Of a stretch of 64,000 bases of DNA, positions 42,323 to 54,412 are shown piece after piece. The notes beneath the pieces are model-generated. The model had not been told where the DNA came from and did no database searches. It saw nothing but the letters and a program-made list of their open reading frames with translations. Position 1 is the first letter of the stretch. The number at the start of each line of letters is the position of its first letter. Source of the DNA: Hybos culiciformis (taxonomy: Eukaryota > Arthropoda > Insecta > Diptera > Hybotidae); assembly GCA_964007475.1 (NCBI GenBank), contig OZ023273.1, positions 18,985,922-19,049,921 on the forward strand, given 5' to 3'. The position numbers and the translations under genes were made by a program.

Positions 42323-42929
42323 AAGTTGATAATGAAAATGCTAGTTCACCCCAAGCTACTAATATTAAATTTTAAAACATGACTGCGGAGTGATAATAGA
42401 AGATTTTATTAATTTTTTAAACATAAAATTTGACGATACCAATTTTTATTAAAAATAACAACTGATAAATTATGTGTCCATGGGATTTTTACATAAAATA
42501 TGTGGAAATTAAAAGAAAAACCAAAAATTTTATTTTCCTGGTAAAACTTTTTTGCCGAAATATGTTTTTTAATACACTTTTTTCTCTAGAATTCTATCAG
42601 TTAATCAATTCTCAATTAAATTCTTGTTATCCAAATAAAAAAAAAATATAAATATGTATTTCATTTAGAAATTAGAAGTGTTACAACAAATTCTGTATAA
42701 TTTTAAATGCACAACTGTATCATGTTACAAGGACTTCTCATGAAAAAATTTCTTTAGACAATATTCCGAAAATAAAATTAAAATTTTCATACGAACTAAA
42801 TATACAATTTTTCTGATTTAACTAATAGCTTTAAGAAGAATTGGATATTAGAAAATAATGTTACGTAACTAGTCTTTATACCAACTTGCGTTCGTTGAAA
42901 CAAACGACTTCCTAATTCAAACTTTTCCA
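42323..42929. other. AT-rich spacer
   Basis: A short interval between two transposon-derived features. No gene or repeat structure is visible. Confidence 0.6.
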
Positions 42930-43146
42930 ATGATGATCGTGCTTCGCTAATGATATGAACACACCCTATCGCTTTTACGAGTTCTTCACAAACGAATTGG
43001 TCTGTTTTCGATTATTTTGCAAGACTAAGCGAAAAAAAAATTTATTTCGTGCTTTGGTTATCCACAATATTTTTCTTCCGGATGATTTCAAAAAGGATAT
43101 AAAGGAATTTGAAAAAAAAATAAAATTCGGATGTATAAACTCTTAG
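42930..43146 (+). pseudogene. Possible piggyBac-like transposase relic
   Basis: A GC-richer patch encodes, from the methionine at 42955, TPYRFYEFFTNELV. This resembles the 'tP.dfF.lFFtdEl' motif at the start of the DDE domain in piggyBac-type transposases. The frame is broken by a stop just upstream (42934-42936) and becomes a lysine-rich AT-biased stretch before ending at 43146. No catalytic aspartates follow. The match is short and judged from memory, so a chance resemblance is possible. Confidence 0.25.
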
Positions 43147-46100
43147 TGTTAAGTTTTATTGTTATTTAGCTCTACAGTTATAGATCTGATTAAAATAATA
43201 AAAGTAGGTAGGTATTCTCTATAGTTGTTTTATTATTTTATAGAAGAATTTCTATAATTTTTTTTTATGATTTTATAAGTGAATTTCTTTATATTTTATA
43301 ATTCTTTCGAAAATGTTTAATTTTTTGATACCCATTATTTTTTAAATGGAAAAAATTTTCCTTTACTTGCAACTTTTTCGTTTACACCATTTTATATACC
43401 GTTTAGAAATTGCACTTCCACCAGGTAATTGAAAAAAAAATTATTAAAAAAAAAAATTAAAATTACTAAAAAAATAGAAAGGATATCCTTAAAACGAATT
43501 TAATTGTTTTAAAAAATTTGAATTAATTAAAAATGAATACATGAAGTCTGTAACTGCTATTCGTGACAGATTTTTTAATTAAATTCAACCATACAGGCGC
43601 TCTATGAATACCTGTTCAATATTCATTTATTGTAAGCAGCTTTAAATTATATTTTTGTTATAAAAATATTAGTAAATAAGAAATAAGAATACCTTTATTA
43701 AAAGATTTTTCAGTTTTAATTTTGCTAACGTCTTATGATATCATTACAAGAAATAAGATCAATAGAGTTGGGTACGAAATTATACTGTATGTAGTATGTA
43801 GTATCGATTGTATTTAATTTTATAAATTAGTGTAAGTTAATAAATTTATAGAGAAATAACTAAGTGGATTAAACAAATAAACATGAATTTCTGGCATTTC
43901 AATTGAAATATAACAATGATCGATTAAAATTTTCCGACATAAATATATGGATTTTATTTTTGCAGACAATGTTAAAATAAATTTACATTTTTAAATTTAA
44001 AACTACTGAAAGTTTCAAAGATTTTAAAAATCCACCTCTGCATCAGCTAAAATTTCTGTATACAATCATACATAGGCGATAGGACAAATCGAGCTACTAG
44101 TTAAACTAAAGTTAATTTGGGGGTTAGTACATGACTTTAGAAAGTTTAAATATTAGTCATATAAAGGAAAAATAGTTCGCACTTTCTACGTGATTTATAA
44201 CTCGTACCGAAATATATTACATTCACTTATTATGTAATTTAGTTTTATCAAAAAAATTTCTAATTTTGGAGTATCAACTATGGCTACTCCTAGAAAATAA
44301 CGCATAATAATATTTTTCGCTTATATTTTATATGTACATAGTGTCAGTACATATAGTCAGTGTATATACAGTGTATATTTGTTTACTAGTCATATGAAAA
44401 GCCAATAAAATTAGTTTATTTGAAAAAAATGTTTTACCCACATTTATTTATTCTTTTATATACTATACTTTTATTCTAAAATTTCCAAAAACTGAACTTA
44501 TGATTCAACTGTTTCGAAATAAAATATAATTTTAAAGTAATGAATTTATACCTTCATTTTTATTTAATTTTATTTTAGTTATTTTTTTTCATTCATTTTC
44601 ATTCGCGTAATAATAATTTTTTAGAATCTTACCTTTTCAGAATTAATCATAAATTTATGTTTTATTAAAATAAATTTATACACAATCATTGTAACATGAT
44701 ACTTGCCGGTAATTGTATTATATATAGGTTTATTACAAATATTTCGCGAAATTTTGGGTGTAGCAAGAACTCCTAAATTATATTCTTTTCATATACTCTG
44801 AAAATCATAATCTCATGGAAAGTTAATTATAATAGTAATTTGTTCTTAAAGTATTAGGACAATCTCATTCGAAATTATATTTTGCGGAAGAAATGTTAGA
44901 GCGTGAATATTACAAAAATATCAAAAATCGCAGCAGGGATTTATCTTCAGGAAAAATTACATAATTAGAAAGAGAAAAATATAAAAGGGATTAAAAAAAA
45001 ATAAAACATAAAAACCTAGCAAAATTATCTAAATTTTCCGTTTAAAATATTAAAATTAAATTTTTTTTTTGTTAATAATACGGTAATAACTTTAAGAAAG
45101 GAAATGAAAAAAATTAGTTTTTACTGGAAAAAAAAAATATGAAGAAAAATTATAAAATAATAACCTTATTACTATCAAAGAATGAAAAACAAAAAAAAAG
45201 GGCATTGTCAGCAGCACAAAAAAAAAATTAAATTAATTAAAAGAAAACATCAAAAACAAATTGCGCCTTAGAGGAAATGTGAAAAATAGCGCACCAATTT
45301 TTTTTCGAAATTTTTTGTTTTGTCATTGCAAAAGGATTGAAGAAATTATAAAAAAAAAAATAAATAAAAAGGACTCTACATTAACTAGGAAATTATCTTT
45401 TTTAATGAAAAAACGATTATTTATCTTTGTTAAAAAAAATTTTTGAACTTTTTCTTTTGCTTTATCTATTTTCTCATTATATATATTATTCATAAATTTA
45501 TTTTCTTCGAATTTAAAAAATATTTGTTTACAATATGCAAATATTTTAATTTTGTTTTTTTTGACTAATTTTAATTTAAAAATTGTATGGATACTCATCA
45601 GGATAGAAATATCAATATTTTGCAAAATAAAAATAAGAACTAAAAATTTTTCAGTTAATTTATTGGAAAACTCAAGTAGTTAGCTCTATTTACTTTTTAC
45701 GTTTCATACTCAGAATATTTTCGTATATAGAGAATTTTTTAGTAAATGTAACAACTATTTTGATATCATAAGAACTATAAATTCATAAAAATGAATTTTT
45801 TTTCGTAAATCAATTTAATATTAGGTATACATAAGTCCGCAAAAAACTATTTAAATAGAAAAAAATCATCACTTTTTTTATAAGGTAAGCAGATTAAGTT
45901 TACTAAAATTTAGTAAATAACTGATTTGTTTTTGACATTTTCGTTAAATATATTATACCTTTACTTTAATATTTATTTCATTTGAATGTTTCTAGCAACA
46001 AAAGATTAAAGTTTGATACATATGTTATAGCAACATGTTGGTTTTGTAGGTATTAATATAATCATTTGCGCCCGAAATCAGAAGGCAAGATAGGGCTTTT

Positions 46101-46300
46101 ACTTAATAATTCACCCGCGAACAGACATATATAAATTTATGTTTGCATATAAAAATATAACGCATATAATTTAAATTTTTAAGAAAAAGCTCAAAATTTA
46201 ATTCAATAGCTTCGTTCCCATTCCAATCTTTTTTAAAAAAAGTTAATACAATTAAAACACTTTAATGTCAATTCGCATTGATAAGTCGACAAGTGTTAAT
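43147..46300. other. AT-rich spacer downstream of the integrin-like gene
   Basis: I searched this stretch on the minus strand for further exons of the gene at 46423-48219 (EGF-type cysteine spacing, a membrane helix, an NPxY tail) and found none. Two overlapping frames at 45261-45446 and 45323-45625 are AT-biased and mutually antisense, and look like chance. A short GC-richer patch near 46070-46130 has no open frame. Confidence 0.6.
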
Positions 46301-46306
46301 TTTATT
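46301..46306 (-). terminator. Polyadenylation signal AATAAA
   Basis: AATAAA on the minus strand lies about 120 bases past the TAG stop of the integrin-like gene. The position suits the 3' end of a short mRNA that finishes here. AATAAA is frequent by chance in sequence this AT-rich, so the support is contextual. Confidence 0.4.
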
Positions 46307-46422
46307 TTTATCAATACATACTTGTAATTTTTCTTTTAAATATTTTTACACTGAGTAGGTATTTTGAACTAAATATTAAAGGTTTTTTTTTTATCATTTA
46401 TGTAATGTTAGGCAATCTCGCA

Positions 46423-48219
46423 CTAAGGTCGAATGATTTCGCAAGCTGAACCCACCCTGCCAGGATGGCATGTGCATATACCGCACTCGCAAGTACCATA
46501 TTCAGGACCGGAGCATAACAAACTTTCATAACGATCACAAGAAAAATTATCGCATTCACAATAATTTCCTGTTATCAGTTCTTCAGGATTTTGACGCTTC
46601 TCACATTCGCAGACGCCGCATATGCAATTGCCCTTTCCATTACAATCAATTTCAGTGTCGCCAAATTTACATCCAGTTACGTATCCATAATTATAACATT
46701 CACATTTAGGGCCATAAAAAAGCTGATCGCAATGGCATTCACCACATTGAAACTTGCCATGACCACGACATTTGGATGATTTTTCTTCTGGTTGCATGCA
46801 ATTAACACAATCACATATTAAATTTAAATCAATTATTAATCTTTCGTCAAGTCCCACGGGGTAAATATGAATTTTTTCATTCCAATCGTTCTGATTGTTT
46901 GAGCATTCTGGTGCAGTGATATGAGCCGAAAACAACACGGAATCATTGGGTTTCAGCCCAGAACATTTTCTAGTTTCAACTACTTCATTTTTATTCAAAC
47001 AAGTTGAACTATAAGTAATATTGAAGCTGCTGGAATCATCATTAATTTCAACTAGATATGTTGAACTCTGAATAAAAATAATATATAATTAGAAACGTAA
47101 CTAGTACATGTACAAAATTGAAGGAGAATAAAGAATGACAGGATATGTTAACTTATTTAGTCTTTTAAAAAAATCTAGCAATGTCCTTTTGTAATTTCGA
47201 ATTCACATATTAATTAATGTAGTTATCTACTGTTAAATGAAGTAATATTTAAATTTAAAACTTACGCTATAAATAAATTTTATCAATTCAGTTACTCTAT
47301 CCAATTTATCATCAAGAACAGCCACATGCGAGCCCTGTATTTTTTGAGATAATTCTCGATAACCACTTTCGTCTTGCTCTTTTACAACAAAGATAATATT
47401 CACAAATCTACTTGAAGCCAATTCGTTTAATTCTGAGTAGAATTCCAGTGGATCCGGATGAGAACAAGTATAATTATTTGATGGAATTAAAGAGCTAGAA
47501 TAATCATTAGTCGTTAAAACAACTAATATATTTTTGGAATGCCTACTCCATACAGTTTCACACAATGTTCTTATGATACCGGCATAAGAAAGTTGAGTAT
47601 TATTCGAATCATGTTCTGCTGAAATATGTTCTTTAATATTTTGCGGAAATTGTTCAACATTTTCTGTTAATGGCATATGATTAATAAATTTTTCTCCTTC
47701 TATAGTTCCGAATCCCAAAAATAAATTCTTTGTTAGCATTTTCATTTCTTGGAGCAGCGTTTCTGCGTGTTTTTGTTTTTCATCTTGCATAGATTTTGGT
47801 AAATCTACAAGACAATATAAATTTACTGGAAAATCTGCAGCAGTATATTGAATATTATTTAAACTGTATGTGCTTTTCGGTCTTAGCTCTAATTTCATTT
47901 CTCCATTTACGTAATTTTTTGAGTTTTTTTTGCCACCAAAATTGAAAATAGATTTCGAACTACTTAATAAATCAGCCCGAATAATTGAAAAACTATTATC
48001 TGGATTATAAGTAAGCTCCTCGGGGCAAAATCCTTTTGTAACTTCGCTTAAATTGAAACAATTATTGCTTTGGGCACACCAAGCACACGTGCCTAATTGA
48101 ATACAATCTTTACAATTTGATTTAAAAGAGCAATTCTCTGCTATTTCTTGATGTTGACAAATGGCTTTCGATGGGAATAGTAATACCATTGCAATGGAGC
48201 ATAACAAAAAGTTTAACAT
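46423..48219 (-). CDS. Truncated integrin beta-like protein (two exons)
   Basis: Exon 1 runs 48219-47266 and exon 2 runs 47067-46423, joined in phase 0 to give 532 residues. Integrin beta subunits are membrane receptors that pair with alpha subunits to bind matrix ligands. Residues 1-22 form a signal peptide. A PSI domain follows (30-75; cysteines 30, 36, 39, 45, 48, 54, 65, with CAWC). Next come a hybrid segment (about 104-128 with LELRP), a beta-I domain (from ADFPVNLYCLVDL at about 128 to 318), the rest of the hybrid domain, and cysteine-rich EGF modules (403-527, with CECDNFSCDR). The protein stops at TAG six residues after GSAC, without later EGF modules, tail domain, membrane helix or cytoplasmic tail. 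Family members are usually about 800 residues. Five or more N-glycosylation sequons are present. The 48219 ATG is the first in-frame ATG and precedes the signal peptide. It resembles the divergent beta-nu type of insects more than the canonical type, though I cannot prove orthology. It may be a secreted protein, or further exons may lie outside the window. Confidence 0.85.
47068..47265 (-). other. Intron of the integrin-like gene
   Basis: A 198-base phase-0 intron. The donor reads AGC|GTAAGT at 47266/47265. The acceptor reads TATTTTTATTCAG|AGT at 47068/47067. Splicing joins FIYS to SSTYLVEI, which restores the expected transition from the beta-I domain to the hybrid domain. Reading through the donor would run into unrelated sequence and a stop at 47233. 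Confidence 0.85.
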
Positions 48220-48251
48220 GATGAAACTATGATACCGCTTAAATATTTCAT
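48213..48251 (-). promoter_or_regulatory. Upstream ORF overlapping the start codon
   Basis: An ATG at 48251 opens a 12-codon frame (MKYLSGIIVSSC) in another frame. Its TAA stop overlaps the first two codons of the integrin-like CDS (the ATG sits inside atgttaa). Such overlapping uORFs commonly lower or gate translation of the main frame through reinitiation. Presence is seen directly, but the effect is inferred and depends on the transcript starting upstream of 48251. Confidence 0.5.
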
Positions 48252-48528
48252 TAGGTATAATTTCTAATTTTCTAATACTTCGTATTATTTTATTATTTAT
48301 AATATTTTTCAAATAAATATAAGAACTTGTTTTATTAGAAATTTCCAAGAAACTAATTTTTTTTTTGAATTGAACGATTGGTATTTGCTATCAATTTAAA
48401 TATTTTTTTTAACAAAGTTTATCACAGAGTTCAACTTAATATTTATAAAGCTATTAATAAAAAATGTTTAATATAAACTATCGAGGCATAAAGTTTTATA
48501 AAATTAAATAATAAAAGCTATGCTTGAA

Positions 48529-48536
48529 TTTATATA
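48529..48536 (-). promoter_or_regulatory. Candidate TATA box of the integrin-like gene
   Basis: TATATAAA preceded by GGG on the minus strand, about 310 bases upstream of the start codon. It would place transcription start near 48500. The GC-richer flank (gtaccactgctgg on the plus strand just beyond) sets it apart from random AT sequence, but TATA-like strings are common here. Confidence 0.3.
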
Positions 48537-48549
48537 CCCAGTACCACTG

Positions 48550-51500
48550 CTGGTTATTTATCAATCACCCAAATATATTTCTTAGTCAGTATGTCCCTAT
48601 AATTTTTTTTTGATAAATTATCGAATATTTTTTGTATATTTCACAGCTCATATAACTCATATAACATAATTTTTATTAATCAATTTAAATTGATATAGAT
48701 ATCAAAACTTTTCTAATAAATTTTCTAATAATTCCAAAAAGCCTTTACAACTTTTTTATTAATATTGGTAGTGCTTAGAATAAAATAAACTTATATTTTG
48801 TAATTTAAGAAAAACATTCGATTATTTTTCTGAAATTCAAATACTTGGCGTAATTTTAGTGACAATAACAATTTAATGCGAACATTATCTTTAACTTTAA
48901 TATGAAAAAAAAGTAATAAAATTTAACTACAAGTATATATATAAACTTGATTCTGAATCATTAAAAATATTACGAAATAAAATAGAAAATTGCTAAAAAT
49001 ATTTTGCACCACATTTTTTTTTCTACGATTTATGCGTTTTTGCATTCAAAACCAATTCATTTTTATGGATAATTTTAATTTAATATCGAAAAAAAATAAT
49101 AACTATTTCATTAATGAATTAATATTTAAAATTTTAATAAAAGTGTTGACATTTTTTTATTTTAATTTATTGTCGCTTAATGAATTCATTACAAAAATAG
49201 TTATAAATCATGGTGCCATCATAAATTTTGTTTTTTTTTGTATAAAACATTTTTCTCTTTGAAAAACATTCAATGCAATTATATATTTCGTTTGACAAAA
49301 ATAATTAAATTATATTTCCCTTTTTGAAATTAAATTTTTTTTATTTTTAATAAGAAAAATATGAAAATTAAATTAAAATTTTTTATTTTTAATGAGTTAA
49401 AATCAAATTAGCTTCAATAAATTAGATACCAAAGTCAAAAGTATTTTTTAAGAATATTTTTGAGTTAATTTCTTATGAAAAATTTTTGAATCCATTTCAA
49501 ATTTCGAAAAAAGTTTCTTTCTAATGATAATCAACTGTTTTATAATATTATTAATCGATCGTATATAACATTTCGAATTACTCGATTTAAATAACTCAAA
49601 AAAAAAAGAAAAAATTACTAAAATTTTATCTAAGAAATTCAAAATGTATAAATTACTTTCTAAAACCATTTAACAATCTAAAAAAAAAAAGTATAAATAT
49701 AATAATATCCCAATTAATTAAAAAGATATCCTAAATAACTTTATAATGAAAATTGATAGGATTTTTAGATAAAAAAAAATGTTTTTCAATAAAATTGTTT
49801 ATTAATATATAAATTTTTTTTTTAATATAAGAAAATCCCTGAATAAAGTCAAAAGTCTTTGTTGTAATTGTAATACACCTTTAAGGGATGAGAGAGTTTT
49901 TTTTTTTTTAATTTTATTGTTTGAATTTTCGGATAAAATTAATAACCAAAAGGAAAAGATATGAATAAAAAAAATATGAGAACTTCAATACGAATATTTA
50001 TTTTCCTTATATTATACCAGGAGGCAGGAATTTAACAGAGAACCTTTCAAAAATAAAAGATTAAAGAATTTATTTTGTTTTTCCTTTTAAAACGTTTTTT
50101 TTTTTTATTGATAGTCCGCTAGATTTTTTAACTTCGCCAACATTATTCAAAGTAATCAATCATTTTTAGTTTTGAGAAAACATAAAAAAAATCTCTGAAC
50201 CTAAGTTTGCAGAAAAGAATTATATTAAAGAAAAGTTTTTTTTTATTTGATATGTTTTAAAATTTAAATAAATAAAATAATGATAAAAGAAAGCCGATAT
50301 TTTATTTTCATTTATTGGAATCGATAACGCCACTATGATTTTGAGCTTTTTAGATTAAAAGTTAATAATAAATTATATTTAAATATTATATATACAATAC
50401 ACATTTATGAAATTATGTATTTAGTGCTGGAATGAACAAATAACTAAAATATAAATCTATTTTCTTTGAACAAAATAAATTAACTGAAATCAAAATAAAT
50501 TGTATATTAAAATCATAGAAGTGAAAATTGGGAGTGCTATAAACAATACATTATATACTATTCATATATCATTAATAATTAGTGCGTTTTAAAAAAGGGA
50601 GTTTTTTTTTTCATATCTAAGCTAAGTCGAATTATTCTAATCGTGACAAATATGTATATACAAAAGACATGTTTGCTGGAAAAAAAATTACTTTTTCCCC
50701 ATAAAATGATGAATTTTCAAATAAAATTGATTGAAAATAATTTATTGCAGCCAGATTTTTTATTCAACAAAAAAGAAAAATTTATATCAATTTTATCCAA
50801 ATTAAAATCAGATTATAAAATAATGGAATTTTTTTTGGATGAAAGAGATTTGGCAAAATGTAAAAAGTTTCATGATTCGTAGAAAACATTTTTTTTTTCA
50901 TTCAAGAGTAAAACTTTAGAGAAGAAAATTTTTCATGAAATATGGTACTCTGTCAGAATTTCTTTTTTTTTTCTTTTTTAACTTTAAGAAAGAAAAAAAC
51001 ACTTAAAAAAAATTGATAATTTATTGTTGATGAGTTAAATAATGAACGTTTTCTGTATATGTATGTTATTTTTGTCCTTTAAATTCAATTATAATATAAT
51101 CGATTTTATGTGAGTCTCTTTAATATAAACGTTTGAAATCAAATTGTATATTTAATTTTTTTAACATTTATTTAAATTACACTAAAAAAAAAAGGCTGTA
51201 AGAATGGCAAACTTTTGAAATAAATTTGGATAAAATAATTTTTTTTTTCTTTTTGAATTAGAAAAAGAAATTTATGTAAGTGTCAACAAATTTAATCAAA
51301 CGAACAAAGTTATTCAGAATAAGATAACTTTAATAGTTAATGCAAAAAAAAATATATTTCAAATCATCAAAAATTATAATCAAGGATCATTATTTCCTAT
51401 ATTAAAAAACCAAAAAATAAAAACACATAAAATAAGAAACACAAATATATTATTATTTATAATAATTACTATTAATAAAAAGATTTCTTAATTCTAATTT

Positions 51501-54183
51501 GTGAGATAAATATTCCCAAGTGAAATTAATTTTATTTTATTTTATCAATGGTTCTTATTCCATTAAGACCCAGAAATTAATTTCAGTTTTTTTTTTCTTT
51601 TTAAATTATTACCATTCCATAACACAAATTTAGAATTTCTCTTAAATGTTTTCATTTAATGAAATTTCAACGAAAATTTTATTAGACGTAAACGAGAAAA
51701 AGGTCAGTTAAATTAACATTTTAATTTGTTTAGAAAAGTGGAAAAAAAAATTATGCTAATATTTTAAGTGAAACAAATTTTATCTTTCCTGTACGCATAA
51801 ATTAATGTTAATACTTGATCAAACCTTTCAAATTAAATTAAAAAAAAAAAAAATTAGAATAGATAGAATGACACAAACTTAGAATTAGATTATTTCATTA
51901 ATTTTGCTAACATATTAATATAACAGTGGCTTCAAAATAAATTGAGTTTTTAATTTTGAAAATTTTTATTTAGATTAAGTGTTTCATTAATATTATACTT
52001 TTTTCTTTAATATTTTCTGATGTGAAAAAAAATTCCAATTTATGTTATAGATACTATTATACAGTTAAGCCAAGTGCACACCTATAAACCAATAGTGTGA
52101 ATAAAAAAAAATTCTTTTAAGAAAATTTAAAGTTGTAAAAATCTAAAGTTTTATCTTAAGAAAATCAATATATTCAAAAGAAAATAGAAAATTTTTGTAC
52201 CTCACCTTTCTTTGTAAATTTTTTTTTTTTCAATTTCAATTCTCTCTCATTTGACATTTCTGATTATAGAGAAATACGACAATAAATTGAAATGCTTTTA
52301 AATCAAATGATTTTTTATTAAAATAAAAATTTAGTTTAATATCGAATCATCTAATATTGCAATTAATTTATTTCATTTGATTCTATTGGCAGGATAATTT
52401 ATTCTCAACTCAACTACAATTTGGGTAACAACAACTACTTTAGATTCGACTCTGATTGCTATCAGATCTCAAAGATTTTTAAAATCAGATGTGGAGTTTT
52501 TTGCTTGAATGGGTCACTTCGTAGAAGCTTTAATCTTTTTTTTAGCATATATGTAATTTAAGGAGATTTATAAAAAAAATAATTGAATTCATAATATTTT
52601 ATTTCAGGTACATTGCCAACGGAGTTGGAGATTTATTTATTTTACCATGCTCTTAATTATGTTTAAGTTGTATTAGATTTATAACTTGCAAAATTTTTTT
52701 AATTAAGAATTGAATTAACATTTATTTTTATAATTATTATTATTATTATATTATTTTTATTGTCTTTTATTTAATTATTTAAAATTGTTTAGTAATTTAT
52801 AACAGATGAACAGATAAACAGATGAATAAGTAGTTGCATGAACTTCTTCATATATTTAGATTATTTTTGTGATTAAACAGAAGGTTCAATGAAAGTCGTT
52901 TAGGTACTTTCCTGTCTCTAAAGTAATAATATAGAATTATAGAATACTTAATATAATTAATTTTCATTATTTTATATTAATAATTTTATCAATGAAATTT
53001 TTTGTAAATTAAATTTCCCTCAATAGAAAGTGAAACTGTGGAAAAATTAAAATTTTAATAATATTAAAATTTTGTCCACCTGTTTAAATTTTCTGGAACA
53101 AGAAATAAAATATAAAATTTCAATCAAGAAATTTTTTTTTTCTATCGAATAACTTTTTGTTCAAATGTACATAAAAAATTATTCGGTTCATTAAGTTATT
53201 AACTCTGGAAAAGTTTTTTTTTTATTTTCATTGAATAAAATAAAGTCAATGTGGTAGGTAATTTTTAATAAAAATGTTTCCTATATTTATAATAAATTTG
53301 AACAACACAAAAAATGCCTAATTTTAATTTATAATGAAAATTTTTTTTTATCGAATTGAAAGTAAAATGAAACAAAATTTATAATAACTAATAATGATAA
53401 TAATAATAATAATAATAGAATAATATAGTAAAAATAATATTGGAGAAAATTTCTTTTATATATTTTTGAAATAATTTTCCAAATTTTGTAATTTGATAAA
53501 CTAATTATGAGAATTTACATTGTTGAGCACGTAGTCCCAATTTCTGAAAAAAAGAAACAAACAAAACAAGTAGTCTAAATCTATAGGAAAATTAATAATT
53601 ACCTGCCAAAAACTATAATAGAAAATACCATGAAAATGTGGCTGAAACCACATACTTACATTGAAAGAATGTATGTAGTTCGAGTTAGATTTTTATGTGT
53701 TTTTTTCTTACAGAGTTTAACCCCTTTTGTCAAAATCAAATGTTCACCTAAAACCAGAATAAAATCAAAATCATCACTGAGTCAAGAATTTTGAATTTAT
53801 TTATATTTAGTAAATTTGGAAATAAAAGTAATGGCTTTAAATGGCTTGCTCTGATAAATTATTGTTTATTATTAGTATTTATTAAAAGAAAAATCTCTCA
53901 TGTAAAACATAAAATAACCAATTAAATAGACCATGGAATTGAATTGATAAACAATTATAGGTATGTTGTACTGAAAATAAAATTCTCGTACCAACTTTGA
54001 TAAAGCTTGAGGTTTATTTTTAATAATTTTCTTAAAACTTGTAGTAGCTTATATTAAAACATATATGTATATTATAAAGTTTATTCAAAATTTTATAATT
54101 TTTTACATTTTTTTTTCTACAAAATATCTTAAATCTCGTTTATGTTTGTAAAATCATCACGCATTTATATAAATTTATATAAG
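48550..54183. other. Gene-free AT-rich spacer upstream of the integrin-like gene
   Basis: No gene is supported. Several frames of 70-90 codons (48990-49262, 49448-49669, 50643-50882) have no recognisable features and extreme AT-biased codon use. Simple repeats include ATT near 52735-52755 and AAT at 53391-53417. Confidence 0.6.
53391..53417. repeat. AAT microsatellite
   Basis: A run of aat trinucleotides with one gat interruption. Confidence 0.85.
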
Positions 54184-54188
54184 TTTTA

Positions 54189-54406
54189 CCATAGATTAAG
54201 AATACAGGAAGATGGGAAGCTTCATACAACATTTTTTCAGTCTTTTTTGGTATTTTATTGTGAAGGTGTTAGTAAAACTAAATAAAATTATTTTCATACA
54301 TTGATAATTATCATGTATTTTATTTTGTTTTACTAACACATTGACTTAAAAATACCAAAAATAATGTTGTATGAAGCTTCCCATCTTTCTGTACTCTTAA
54401 TCTATG
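54189..54406. mobile_element. Palindromic MITE, copy 2 (better preserved)
   Basis: The left terminus ccatagattaagaatacagg and following gaagatgggaagcttcata are repeated in inverse orientation at the right end, up to cttaatctatgg. Almost the whole element folds back on itself around tgataattatcatg. GTTTTA lies at 54183-54188 and again at 54407-54412, a probable target duplication. It is the same family as 28030-28246, with the same internal blocks (gtgttagtaaaac, ttttggtatttt). The arms match better than in copy 1, which suggests a younger insertion. No coding capacity. Confidence 0.88.
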
Positions 54407-54412
54407 GTTTTA

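Noticed and set aside
46470..46779. Two plus-strand frames antisense to exon 2 of the integrin-like gene
   Set aside because: They are shadows of the cysteine-rich coding strand in other frames.
48220..48348. N-terminal extension of the integrin-like protein to 48348
   Set aside because: The extension begins at TTG with no in-frame ATG before 48219, and the ATG at 48219 directly precedes a good signal peptide.
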